From assembly GCF_021502655.1 (NCBI RefSeq), contig NZ_JAKFFT010000001.1, positions 62,001 through 126,000 on the forward strand: 64,000 bases of DNA, in the 5' to 3' direction. Positions 26,602 through 35,018 of this stretch are shown here, in pieces. Origin of the DNA: Dyadobacter sp. CY347. GTDB taxonomy: Bacteria; Bacteroidota; Bacteroidia; Cytophagales; Spirosomataceae. The number at the start of each line of letters is the position of its first letter. The stretch's first letter is position 1. Made by a program: the position numbers and the translations under genes. The notes below the pieces were generated by a model. The model saw only the letters and a list, made by a program, of their open reading frames with translations, was not told where the DNA came from and did not search any database.

Positions 26602-26784
26602 TAATTAAGAATAGGGGGCCTGCGCGTGTTCTAACAGATAATAGTATTAAAGCAAGATAGCCATTTGGCTTGGCAGCACAAAAATATACAAACTTTTTCA
26701 AACGAATAAAATCTCGTCGGAACATTCGGACTGGCACAATATTTTAACAATTAAATACATTGTCACAAAAAAATGAAATGAATT

Positions 26785-27348
26785 ATGAAAAAGATAATAT
26801 TAAGCGGAATGTTGTTCGCAGCTATGCTTTCATTTTCCGCATGCAACACAGAGAAAGCAGAAGATAGTAAAGAGGTTGCTGAAGAGCAAAATGACGCGAA
26901 GCTTGACGATACAAAGCTGGAAGATGATTCGGAATTTGCAGTTGCTGCGGCAGATGGCGGTATGCTTGAAGTGCAGCTTGGTGAATTGGCTCAGACCAAT
27001 GCAGCCAGCGCTGATGTGAAGAAATTTGGTAAAGACATGGCAACCGAACATGGTAAGGCCAATGAAGAGCTGAAAGCCCTTGCCCAGCAAAAAAATATTA
27101 CTTTGCCAATGTCGGTAAGCGATGATAAGCAAAAGAAAATTGATGATCTGTCTAAGAAAAAAGGCGCTGAGTTCGATAAAGACTATATTTCTTTCATGGT
27201 AGATGATCATAAAGAAGACATCAGCGAATTTGAAGAGGCAGCCAGCGATGCTAAGGATGCAGAGGTGAAAGCCTGGGCAGCCGGAAAACTGCCAACATTG
27301 AAACACCATTTGGAAATGGCACAAGGCATTAAGGATAAGATGAAATAA
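26785..27348 (+). CDS. DUF4142 lipoprotein
   Basis: A lipoprotein (MKKIILSGMLFAAMLSFSAC, lipid Cys20) with an acidic linker (about 22-50) and a ferritin-like helical DUF4142 domain (about 50-187). Characteristic segments are GGMLEVQLGELAQTNAASADVKKFGKDMATEHGKANEELKALA and a paired-helix repeat ending in LKHHLEMAQGIKDKMK. DUF4142 proteins are widespread, function unknown, and often stress-induced. The gene is divergent from the phytochrome operon and followed by a terminator, so it is probably monocistronic. Confidence 0.87.
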   Translation: MKKIILSGMLFAAMLSFSACNTEKAEDSKEVAEEQNDAKLDDTKLEDDSEFAVAAADGGMLEVQLGELAQTNAASADVKKFGKDMATEHGKANEELKALAQQKNITLPMSVSDDKQKKIDDLSKKKGAEFDKDYISFMVDDHKEDISEFEEAASDAKDAEVKAWAAGKLPTLKHHLEMAQGIKDKMK

Positions 27349-27372
27349 TATCCGTTTGAATATAGTTTGATG

Positions 27373-27406
27373 AGCCGGGAACCTGCATTGGGTTTCCGGC
27401 TTTTTT
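27373..27406 (+). terminator. Terminator after the DUF4142 gene
   Basis: The stem GCCGGGAACC / GGTTTCCGGC (10 bp including one G-T wobble) has a 7-nt loop and is followed by six T residues, 25 nt after the stop codon. Confidence 0.8.
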
Positions 27407-27498
27407 AATTTAAAACCATTGAATAATCAAAAGAAATACTGAATTTGTCACGCTGGACGGCATTTTTACGGGTTTCTTATCAGTATTAACAAGAAACA

Positions 27499-27530
27499 TT
27501 TGTTAAATCCTCTGCTATAAGCTTATTTTG
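27499..27530 (+). promoter_or_regulatory. Candidate Bacteroidota promoter for the sulfatase operon
   Basis: A -33-like TTTG (27499-27502) is separated by 20 nt from TTATTTTG (27523-27530), one mismatch from TAnnTTTG. It lies 26 nt before the sulfatase start, spacing consistent with the phylum's promoter architecture. Confidence 0.45.
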
Positions 27531-27555
27531 TCTACCAATTATATAGAGTATTCGG

Positions 27556-29109
27556 ATGCGCAAGCGTTTTTCCCTTTTTCAAATCCTGTTAAGCCTGTTA
27601 CTGATTCTCGGCGCAGGCAACATTGCGATGGCTCAAACCGCAAGTCGTCCCAACATTATATTCATATTTTCGGATGATCATGCTTACCAGGGCATCGGCG
27701 CTTACGGTAACAAGCTGGTGAAAACGCCAAACATCGACCGTATCGCACGCGAGGGCGCATTGCTTACCAACAACATTGTAACTAATTCCATCTGCGGGCC
27801 AAGCCGGGCCACATTGCTTACCGGGAAATACAGCCACGTGAACGGTTATAAAAGAAATGACAGGACAAGGTTTGACACAAACCAGACATTGCTCTCAAAA
27901 TCTTTGCAGCAAAGCGGTTACCAAACGGCTTGGATTGGAAAAATGCATTTGAACAGCCTGCCCGCGGGATTTGATTACTGGAACGTGTTGCCCGATCAAG
28001 GCAATTACTATAATCCGGATTTCATAGGCCAGCCTAATGATACAACCCGTTATACCGGTTACGTGTCGGACCTGATCACGAAGTTTTCCGTCGAATGGCT
28101 GGAAAAACGCGAAAATTCCAAACCATTTTTCCTGATCGTTGGGCACAAAGCTACGCATCGCGAATGGCTTCCGGATTTGCAGGACCTGGGCGCTTATGAC
28201 GATGTAACATTCCCATTGCCAGCCAATTTTTATGATGATTATAAGGGCCGGTCCGCCGCAATGCAACAGGATATGAGCATTGAAAAAACAATGCGCCTGA
28301 AACAGGATCTGAAAGTAAATGTGGATTATGAAAAAGACTACGCATATAACCGCTTCAATCCCGAGCAAAAGAAGGTTTTCAAAGCTTATTATGATAAAAT
28401 AGGCAAGGAAGTAACCGATAAGCAACTGACTGGTAAAGCGCTGACAGAATGGAAATACCAGCGTTACCTGAGAGACTATTTCTCGGTTGCCAACTCACTG
28501 GACAGGAACATCGGAAAGCTGCTGGACTATCTGGATAAATCTGGTTTAGCGAAAAACACGGTTGTAATCTATGCTTCCGACCAGGGTTTTTATCTGGGAG
28601 AGCACGGTTGGTTTGACAAACGCTTTATATATGAAGAGTCGCTGAAAACGCCATTTGTGATCCGTTATCCGGGTGTGATCAAGCCAGGTAAAAAAGTCGA
28701 GGATCTGATCGTGAATATAGACTGGGCGCCTACGGTGCTCAACATTGCGGCCGCTAAAATTCCGTCCGACATGCAGGGAAAATCTTTTTTACCATTATTA
28801 AAAGATGAAGCAAAAGCGCCCTGGCGGAAAGAAGCCTATTACCATTATTACGAATTCCCCGAGCCGCACCACGTGTTTCCACATTTCGGATTGCGTACAA
28901 GCCGGTACAAACTGGCCTATTTTTACGGTGGAGCAGATTCCTGGGAATTATTTGACCTGGAAAAAGATCCTTCCGAAGGTTCCAACATTTACGGAAAACC
29001 TGGAACAGAGAAGATCACAGCCGATTTGAAAGAAAAGCTGAAAGCCCTCATGAAAGAATATAAGGATGATGAGGGGCTGAAAATATTGGCCGGAGCCAAA
29101 AGCATTTAA
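27556..29109 (+). CDS. Secreted type I sulfatase (S1 family)
   Basis: Hydrolyses a sulfate ester, probably on a polysaccharide or sulfated sugar. A signal peptide (about 1-26, ending AMA-Q) is followed by RPNIIFIFSDDHAYQGIGAYG with the two metal-binding Asp40/Asp41. The core motif CGPSRATLLTG starts at Cys80, the cysteine that must become formylglycine; Pro82 and Arg84 match the C-x-P-x-R rule. ASDQGFYLGEHGWFDKR is the second active-site block. At 517 residues it resembles N-acetylglucosamine-6-sulfatase or iduronate-sulfatase subfamilies, but substrate is undetermined. It heads an operon with a maturase-type gene. Confidence 0.92.
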   Translation: MRKRFSLFQILLSLLLILGAGNIAMAQTASRPNIIFIFSDDHAYQGIGAYGNKLVKTPNIDRIAREGALLTNNIVTNSICGPSRATLLTGKYSHVNGYKRNDRTRFDTNQTLLSKSLQQSGYQTAWIGKMHLNSLPAGFDYWNVLPDQGNYYNPDFIGQPNDTTRYTGYVSDLITKFSVEWLEKRENSKPFFLIVGHKATHREWLPDLQDLGAYDDVTFPLPANFYDDYKGRSAAMQQDMSIEKTMRLKQDLKVNVDYEKDYAYNRFNPEQKKVFKAYYDKIGKEVTDKQLTGKALTEWKYQRYLRDYFSVANSLDRNIGKLLDYLDKSGLAKNTVVIYASDQGFYLGEHGWFDKRFIYEESLKTPFVIRYPGVIKPGKKVEDLIVNIDWAPTVLNIAAAKIPSDMQGKSFLPLLKDEAKAPWRKEAYYHYYEFPEPHHVFPHFGLRTSRYKLAYFYGGADSWELFDLEKDPSEGSNIYGKPGTEKITADLKEKLKALMKEYKDDEGLKILAGAKSI

Positions 29110-29116
29110 TCAAAGG

Positions 29117-30574
29117 ATGGTGAACAAAACAGAATACGATGCGATAGTGGTAGGGGCCGGTCCGAATGGATTAGCGGCGGCTATTACATTGCGCCAAGCC
29201 GGATTGTCTGTTTTGCTCGTTGAAGCCAAATCAACGGTTGGCGGCGGGATGCGATCCGCGGAACTGACGCTTCCAGGCTTTGTACACGACGTTTGTTCGG
29301 CAGTGCATCCGATGGCAGTCCTTTCACCTTTTTTTAAAAAAATGCCTTTGAAGCAATTCGGTTTGGAAATGATCCAGCCGGAATATGCGGCCGCGCATCC
29401 GTTTGATGATGGAAAAGCAGCCGTTTTGCACCAGTCGGTTGTGGAAACAGCGGAAGGATTAGGAATTGATAAAAAAGCCTATCTCGATTTCATGCAGCCG
29501 TTACTGGCAGATTTGCCAGGTTTACTTCCCGATCTGCTTGGTCCGCTTACATGGCCAAAACATCCGATCGATCTGGCCATGTTTGGATTGAAAGCGCTTC
29601 CGCCGGCAAGCTGGACACGTAAATTTTTTAAAACACAAGAGGCGCGGGGATTGTGGGCAGGCATGGCGGCACATGCAATACAGCCTTTGGAAAACATTGC
29701 CACCTCCGCCTTCGGGATCATGTTAATGGCCGGGGCGCACCTGGCAGGCTGGCCTATTCCAAAGGGCGGAAGCCAGTCGATAGCGAATGCATTAGCCAGT
29801 TATTTTTTATCCATCGGCGGTGAAATCCAAACGGACTTCGAGGTAAAATCACTGGACGGGCTGCCGCCTGCAAAAGCAGTTTTGCTGGACATTACGCCCA
29901 GGCAGCTTTTGAAAATTGCAGGCAACAAACTCAGCCCTTCCTACCGCAAGAAACTGGAAAAATACCGCCACGGAATGGGCGTATTTAAAATAGACTGGGC
30001 ATTAAGCGAGCCTATCCCATTTACAGCCGACGCTTGCAAAAAAGCGGGAACGGTGCATTTGGGCAATACATTTGAAGAAATCGCTCACGGGGAGAAAAGC
30101 ATGGACAAAGGAAAGCATGTGGACAAACCGTTTGTTTTGCTGGCGCAGCAAAGCCTTTTCGATCCCGGGCGCGTGCCGGCGGGAAAGCAGTCGGCCTGGG
30201 CGTATTGCCACGTTCCAAATGGTTCGAACAAAGATATGACGGCCATTATTGAAGATCAGGTGGAGCGTTTTGCGCCTGGTTTTCGGGATACGATCATTGA
30301 AAAGCACACCATGAATACGGTGCAGATTGAGGCCTATAATCCCAACTACATCGGCGGGGACATTAATGGGGGCGTTCAGGATATTTTGCAGCTATATTCC
30401 CGTCCCACATTGCAGGTTTCGCCTTATCGAACTTCGGCAGAGGGCGTTTATCTGTGTTCATCGTCCACACCGCCGGGCGGCGGCGTGCATGGAATGTGCG
30501 GGCATCATGCAGCCAGACAAGCATTGAAAGACGTTTTTAAAATCGATGACATTGCAGCAGAGCGCGTTAAATAA
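29117..30574 (+). CDS. FAD-dependent oxidoreductase, phytoene-desaturase/PYROXD2-like
   Basis: A 485-residue flavoprotein with an N-terminal Rossmann dinucleotide motif (AIVVGAGPNGLAAAITL, residues 9-25) and the second FAD contact GGGMRSAELTLPGFVHD. It closes with VYLCSSSTPPGGGVHGMCGHHAARQAL, the C-terminal FAD segment of the phytoene-desaturase-like amine-oxidase superfamily. No signal peptide is visible, so it is cytoplasmic although both neighbours are exported. It begins 7 nt after the sulfatase stop and ends 8 nt before the FGE gene, so it belongs to that operon. Its substrate is unknown; a carotenoid role is unlikely without other carotenoid genes. Confidence 0.82.
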   Translation: MVNKTEYDAIVVGAGPNGLAAAITLRQAGLSVLLVEAKSTVGGGMRSAELTLPGFVHDVCSAVHPMAVLSPFFKKMPLKQFGLEMIQPEYAAAHPFDDGKAAVLHQSVVETAEGLGIDKKAYLDFMQPLLADLPGLLPDLLGPLTWPKHPIDLAMFGLKALPPASWTRKFFKTQEARGLWAGMAAHAIQPLENIATSAFGIMLMAGAHLAGWPIPKGGSQSIANALASYFLSIGGEIQTDFEVKSLDGLPPAKAVLLDITPRQLLKIAGNKLSPSYRKKLEKYRHGMGVFKIDWALSEPIPFTADACKKAGTVHLGNTFEEIAHGEKSMDKGKHVDKPFVLLAQQSLFDPGRVPAGKQSAWAYCHVPNGSNKDMTAIIEDQVERFAPGFRDTIIEKHTMNTVQIEAYNPNYIGGDINGGVQDILQLYSRPTLQVSPYRTSAEGVYLCSSSTPPGGGVHGMCGHHAARQALKDVFKIDDIAAERVK

Positions 30575-30582
30575 GTCAGAAT

Positions 30583-31668
30583 ATGAAGTTTTTGCAGTCC
30601 GTTAATATTTGTTTTTTTATTGGAATAATAACCCTGGCCATTACAGGCTGCGATAAAAAGCAGACTGCGGAAGAAAGAAAAGCCGACAGCCTCGCACATT
30701 GCATTGCAGACGGAATTCCGTCCAGAGCATCGGCGATTCAGAATGCGAGCTATTTAAAGGAAGGAGAAGGCGATACAACGGGAATGGCCTGGATCGGCGG
30801 TGGTAAATTTTTGATGGGCGCGGATGAATTTCCTGATTCCCGTCCTATGCATGAGGTTACTATCAATGGTTTTTATATGGATAAACACGAAGTAACCAAT
30901 GCACAGTATGCAGCATTTGTAAAAGCAACCGGTTACAAAACAGTAGCAGAACGGCCATTGCACCCGGCCGATTATCCGGGTGTTCCGGCAGATAAGCTGG
31001 TCCCTGGTTCAGCCGTTTTTACACCAACAAAAACACAAGTTTCCCTGGATAACCCATTACAATGGTGGAATTACGTTCCGGGAGCAAGCTGGGCACATCC
31101 GGAAGGACCATCGTCATCGATCAAAGGCCGCGAGAATTACCCGGTAACGCACATTTCCTACGAAGATGCAGCCGCTTATGCAAAATGGGCAGGAAAAAGG
31201 CTTCCTACCGAGGCCGAATGGGAATTTGCCGCACAAGGTGGAAAAGGAAACCATACGTATTACTGGGGCGACGAACTGAAACCCGGGAACAAATGGGTTG
31301 CCAACATTTACCAGGGAAGTTTTCCCGACAAAAACACCAGGGAAGATGGTTTCATAACAGCAGCGCCAGTGCAGACATTTCCTGCAAATCCTTACGGCTT
31401 GTATGATATGGACGGCAATGTCTGGGAATGGTGTGAAGATCTATATCGCCCGGACTATTACCAGAAAAGCCCGAAGGACAACCCGAAAGGCCCGTCGGAC
31501 AGCTATGATCCCGAAGAACCGGGCGCAGTCAAACGCGTTCAGCGCGGCGGCTCTTTTCTCTGCAGCGACGACTATTGCATCCGATACAAAGCCGGAAGCC
31601 GTGGCAAAGGCGAAGTTACCAGCGGAAGTAACAATCTAGGGTTTCGTTGTGTGAAGGATAAGATTTAA
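30583..31668 (+). CDS. Formylglycine-generating enzyme family lipoprotein
   Basis: FGE-sulfatase domain protein (about residues 60-361) with a lipoprotein signal (ITLAITGC, lipid Cys23). Unlike many structural FGE-fold proteins it keeps the active-site pair: GGSFLCSDDYCIRYKAGSR has Cys327 and Cys332 at the C-x4-C spacing of human SUMF1, and the fold ends with NNLGFRC as in true FGEs. It should oxidise the sulfatase cysteine to formylglycine using O2 and copper. Co-transcription with the sulfatase supports that, but its periplasmic location is unusual since maturation is normally thought to precede export. Confidence 0.87.
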   Translation: MKFLQSVNICFFIGIITLAITGCDKKQTAEERKADSLAHCIADGIPSRASAIQNASYLKEGEGDTTGMAWIGGGKFLMGADEFPDSRPMHEVTINGFYMDKHEVTNAQYAAFVKATGYKTVAERPLHPADYPGVPADKLVPGSAVFTPTKTQVSLDNPLQWWNYVPGASWAHPEGPSSSIKGRENYPVTHISYEDAAAYAKWAGKRLPTEAEWEFAAQGGKGNHTYYWGDELKPGNKWVANIYQGSFPDKNTREDGFITAAPVQTFPANPYGLYDMDGNVWEWCEDLYRPDYYQKSPKDNPKGPSDSYDPEEPGAVKRVQRGGSFLCSDDYCIRYKAGSRGKGEVTSGSNNLGFRCVKDKI

Positions 31669-31699
31669 TTATTGTTTAAAAAGATTTCAACGCTTGCAT

Positions 31700-32245
31700 A
31701 TGCATTTTCTAACAGTTCCAGGACTGGCTAGCTCGGGGCCGCAACATTGGCAAACCATCTGGGAAACGCAGTATAGTGACGTTTTTAGCAGAGTGCAGCA
31801 GGAAAACTGGGACTGGCCGGTGAAGGAAGATTGGGTTGGCCAGCTCCAAAAGCAGATCAGTCAGTTAACGGGCCCGACCGTTTTGATCGGGCATAGCCTG
31901 GGGTGCATAACCATTGCACATTGGGCGCAGGAATTTAGTTCAGAACATATTCAGGGGGCATTGCTGGTGGCGCCCGCGGATGCCGAATTGTCGAAGCGGT
32001 TAAACTTCGTGGTGGGATTTACACCCATCCCCATTAAACCTTTTGACTTCAAATCGGTCGTAGTAGCGAGCACCAATGATATTTATGCAACCATTGGCCG
32101 GTCAAAAGCCTTCGCAGCAAGCTGGGGCAGCGATTTCGTTAATGTTGGGAAAAAAGGGCATATCAATGCGGTTTCAGGACTGGAAGATTGGCAGGAGGGA
32201 AAAGCGATCCTGGAAGGCCTGAGTGGCGTTAAACTTGCTAAATAA
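31700..32245 (+). CDS. RBBP9/YdeN-family serine hydrolase
   Basis: A small 181-residue alpha/beta hydrolase. The N terminus MHFLTVPGLASSGPQHWQT is the family's P-G-x-x-x-S-x-x-x-H-W opening. Ser66 in LIGHSLGC is the nucleophile, and VVASTNDIYA and KKGHINAVSG probably supply Asp and His. An in-frame TTG at 31694 would add two residues; the ATG at 31700 is preferred. Its position 31 nt after the FGE gene suggests it may be the last gene of the sulfatase operon. The natural substrate is unknown for most members. Confidence 0.85.
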   Translation: MHFLTVPGLASSGPQHWQTIWETQYSDVFSRVQQENWDWPVKEDWVGQLQKQISQLTGPTVLIGHSLGCITIAHWAQEFSSEHIQGALLVAPADAELSKRLNFVVGFTPIPIKPFDFKSVVVASTNDIYATIGRSKAFAASWGSDFVNVGKKGHINAVSGLEDWQEGKAILEGLSGVKLAK

Positions 32246-32298
32246 ATTTTTATTATATCTTCTTATCTTACAAATCAATTTTACCACTTAACAATCGA

Positions 32299-32910
32299 AT
32301 GACTATGAAAAAAATGTTTGTTTTCGTTTTTGCTGGTTTGCTGTTCAATGCCGCTGCAATGGCCGGCCCTGATAAAAAAGCTGCTGACAAAACACTTGCA
32401 GTGGACACAAAAAGCAGCACAATAACCTGGGGAGCTAAAAAAGTTACAGGAACGCACGCAGGCTCGGTGCCTGTTGAAAGCGGATCGCTGATCGTTGACG
32501 GCAATAAGCTGAAAGGCGGAACATTTGTAGCCGACGTGAAATCACTGGTTGTTACGGATGTTACCGACAAGGAAATGAATGGAAAACTGACTGGCCATTT
32601 GAAAAGTGATGATTTCTTCTCAGTAGAGAAACATCCTCAGGCTAAGTTGGTTATCTCATCAGTAACACCAAAAGGCGGGGACGCTTATGATGTAACCGGT
32701 AAGTTGACCATTAAAGGAATTACGCAGGACGTGAAATTTCCTGCAACGGTGAAGTCGGATGCCAAAAAAGTGACGGCGGTTGCAAAAGTAACTGTGGACC
32801 GTACGAAATATGACATCAAATTCCGCTCTTCCAATTTCTTCGAAAACCTTGGAGACAAAGCGATTGACAATGATTTCACATTGGACGTGAACCTTGTTGC
32901 TAACAAATAA
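32299..32910 (+). CDS. YceI-family periplasmic protein
   Basis: Lipocalin-like YceI fold of 203 residues with a signal peptide (MTMKKMFVFVFAGLLFNAAAMA-G). The mature part reads TLAVDTKSSTITWGAKKVTGTHAGSV, then HLKSDDFFSVEKHPQAKLVI and GKLTIKGITQDVKFP, ending in FFENLGDKAIDNDFTLDVNL, all family hallmarks. Characterised members bind isoprenoid lipids, including polyprenyl-quinone-like chains. The ATG at 32305 is an alternative start differing by two residues. A terminator follows. Confidence 0.92.
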   Translation: MTMKKMFVFVFAGLLFNAAAMAGPDKKAADKTLAVDTKSSTITWGAKKVTGTHAGSVPVESGSLIVDGNKLKGGTFVADVKSLVVTDVTDKEMNGKLTGHLKSDDFFSVEKHPQAKLVISSVTPKGGDAYDVTGKLTIKGITQDVKFPATVKSDAKKVTAVAKVTVDRTKYDIKFRSSNFFENLGDKAIDNDFTLDVNLVANK

Positions 32911-32947
32911 GATAAGGTAATTTTAAGAAAAGTTTGTATAATCCGGC

Positions 32948-32974
32948 CCGATTCGTTCGAGTCGGATTTTTTTT
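32948..32974 (+). terminator. Terminator after the YceI gene
   Basis: The stem CCGATTCG / CGAGTCGG (8 bp with one wobble) is followed by an A and eight T residues. AATCCG/CGGATT just outside offers an alternative pairing. It sits 38 nt past the stop codon. Confidence 0.65.
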
Positions 32975-32988
32975 AACCCAATTTATCC

Positions 32989-34134
32989 ATGAAAAGAATA
33001 TTTACCGGCTTCGCGCTAACGCTCACAATGCTTGCGGGAGTTGCATTTGCCCAAACGGAAAACAAACTTCCCGACTGGACATTCGGCGGTTTTCAGCGTC
33101 CGGCTGGGGTTAACCCCGTTATTTCACCGGATTCGACCACCACATTTTTTTGCCCGATGAACAAAAGGCAGGTTGACTGGGAATCCAACGACACCTTCAA
33201 TCCGGCTGCTACAATAAAAGATGGGAAGATTGTGGTGTTGTATCGTGCGGAAGACAAAGCAGGCCGCGCCATCGGAAAGCGGACTTCACGCCTGGGTTAT
33301 GCCGAGAGTGAGGATGGGATCACTTTCAAAAGACGCAAAGAGCCCGTTTTGTATCCTGCCGAGGACAACCAGAAAAAGAATGAATGGCCCGGAGGCTGCG
33401 AAGACCCACGTGTTGCGGTCACCGAAGACGGTTTATATGTGATCATTTACACACAATGGAACCAGGACAAAGCCCGGCTGGGAATCGCTACGTCGAGAGA
33501 TTTATTAAAATGGGAAAAACACGGCCCGGCATTTACAAAAGCATTCAATGGCAAGTTCAACGAAATCTGGTCAAAATCAGGATCAATTGTAACGAAGCTC
33601 GTTGGTGACAAGCAGGTTATCGCAAAAATTAATGGCAAATACTGGCTCTATTTCGGCGAGGCGAATGTCAATTTAGCTTCGTCAACCGACCTGATCAACT
33701 GGACGCCGCTTGTCGATAAAAACGAAAACCTGGTTAACCTGATCTCTCCGAGAAAAGGCTATTTTGACAGTAATTTAACTGAATGCGGCCCGCCAGCCAT
33801 TGTTACGGAGAAAGGGATCGTTCTTTTATATAATGGTAAAAACGACAAAGGTGAGGATGGCGACAAGCGTTTTACGCCTAATAGTTATTGTGCAGGACAA
33901 GTTTTATTTGATAAAAATGACCCTTCAAAAATGCTTGCCAGACTCGACGTTCCGTTTTTCCGGCCAATGGAATCATTTGAAAAGAGCGGTCAGTATGTTG
34001 CGGGGACTGTTTTCATTGAAGGAATGGTGTATTTCAAAAACAAATGGCTTCTGTATTATGGCTGCGCCGATTCGCGCGTAGGTGTTGCTGTTTATGATCC
34101 CAAAACCAAAACCCCGGGCGACCCGCTTCCATGA
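32989..34134 (+). CDS. Secreted glycoside hydrolase family 130 protein
   Basis: Five-bladed beta-propeller GH130 enzyme. A signal peptide (MKRIFTGFALTLTMLAGVAFA-Q) sends it to the periplasm or outside. Blade motifs include NPAATIKDGKIVVLYRAEDK-like residues, SRLGYAESEDGITF and GGCEDPRVAVTEDGLYVI, whose EDPR contains the family's catalytic-region aspartate. The C-terminal GTVFIEGMVYFKNKWLLYYGCADSRVGVAVYD is also typical. Many GH130 members phosphorolyse beta-mannosides; whether the phosphate-binding residues are complete was not established, and an exported member is more likely a hydrolase. It lies 78 nt past YceI, after a terminator. Confidence 0.88.
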   Translation: MKRIFTGFALTLTMLAGVAFAQTENKLPDWTFGGFQRPAGVNPVISPDSTTTFFCPMNKRQVDWESNDTFNPAATIKDGKIVVLYRAEDKAGRAIGKRTSRLGYAESEDGITFKRRKEPVLYPAEDNQKKNEWPGGCEDPRVAVTEDGLYVIIYTQWNQDKARLGIATSRDLLKWEKHGPAFTKAFNGKFNEIWSKSGSIVTKLVGDKQVIAKINGKYWLYFGEANVNLASSTDLINWTPLVDKNENLVNLISPRKGYFDSNLTECGPPAIVTEKGIVLLYNGKNDKGEDGDKRFTPNSYCAGQVLFDKNDPSKMLARLDVPFFRPMESFEKSGQYVAGTVFIEGMVYFKNKWLLYYGCADSRVGVAVYDPKTKTPGDPLP

Positions 34135-34228
34135 TGTAACCGGTTGGGACAATATTATTTACTTACAGATTGATCTATCTGCAATGCGTTGGCGTATATC
34201 AGGTATAAACAAAACAAACTTGTTACCT

Positions 34229-34783
34229 ATGAAAACGTCGATGAAATTTACAAGCTTGCTGGCATTTGCTTTAATGACAGCATTCAGTGCATTTGCCCAG
34301 GAAAAAACAGTAATGGTAGGCGGAGCAGAAATGTATCCTTCTAAAAACATCGTTGAAAACGCAGCTAATTCCAAAGATCATACCACATTGGTTGCAGCAG
34401 TAAAAGCAGCTGGTCTTGTAGAAACATTGTCAGGAACAGGTCCTTTCACGGTTTTTGCACCTGTTAATGCAGCATTTGATGCATTGCCAGCAGGAACGGT
34501 TGACAATCTTTTGAAACCAGAAAACAAAGCAACATTGACTTCGGTATTAACTTACCATGTAATCCCTGGAAAAGTGGATTCTAAATCAGTTGCGAAAATG
34601 ATCAAGGACGGAAAAGGAAAGGCAATGGCAAAAACCGCACAAGGTGCTGAGCTGACCTTTTCTATGGACGGAAAAGACCTGATTGTAACGGATGCAAAAG
34701 GAAACAAAGGCAAAGTGACCATTGCAGATGTATACCAATCCAATGGCGTGATCCATGTGATCGACAAAGTATTGATGCCTTAA
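34229..34783 (+). CDS. Secreted fasciclin (FAS1) domain protein
   Basis: A 184-residue protein with signal peptide (MKTSMKFTSLLAFALMTAFSAFA-Q) and one FAS1 domain. The H1 box is TVFAPVNAAFDALPAGTVDNL and the H2 box is IADVYQSNGVIHVIDKVLMP, with YHVIPGK between them. FAS1 domains mediate adhesion or ligand binding at the cell surface. The frame is open upstream to 34082, but that extension overlaps the GH130 gene and lacks a signal peptide, so it is rejected. A strong terminator follows. Confidence 0.93.
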   Translation: MKTSMKFTSLLAFALMTAFSAFAQEKTVMVGGAEMYPSKNIVENAANSKDHTTLVAAVKAAGLVETLSGTGPFTVFAPVNAAFDALPAGTVDNLLKPENKATLTSVLTYHVIPGKVDSKSVAKMIKDGKGKAMAKTAQGAELTFSMDGKDLIVTDAKGNKGKVTIADVYQSNGVIHVIDKVLMP

Positions 34784-34828
34784 TGAGCTTAGTTTAGTGA
34801 GTTTGGTTGTGCAGAGTGGTTGTGATGT

Positions 34829-34860
34829 GGCGGGAGAGCTTAGGCTTTCCCGCCTTTTTT
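34829..34860 (+). terminator. Terminator after the fasciclin gene
   Basis: The stem GGCGGGAGAGC / GCTTTCCCGCC (11 bp, one wobble) has a TTAG loop and six following T residues. It separates the GH130/fasciclin transcripts from the sugar locus beginning at 35019. Confidence 0.85.
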
Positions 34861-35018
34861 GTGCGCCATGCAGGTTAGTACAGGATAGTCCCATGGATAA
34901 TTTTAGGAATTTTTGGATATTATTTTCTGCTTTTTTAAGAGTAGTGATTAAAAAATTGCCGTAGTTGTAAGGGAAGCCATTATTTCAAAAGTCACTAAAC
35001 CTATAAATACAATCCAAA

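Noticed and set aside
34082-34228. Upstream extension of the fasciclin gene
   Set aside because: It overlaps the GH130 gene and would bury the signal peptide, which begins at 34229.
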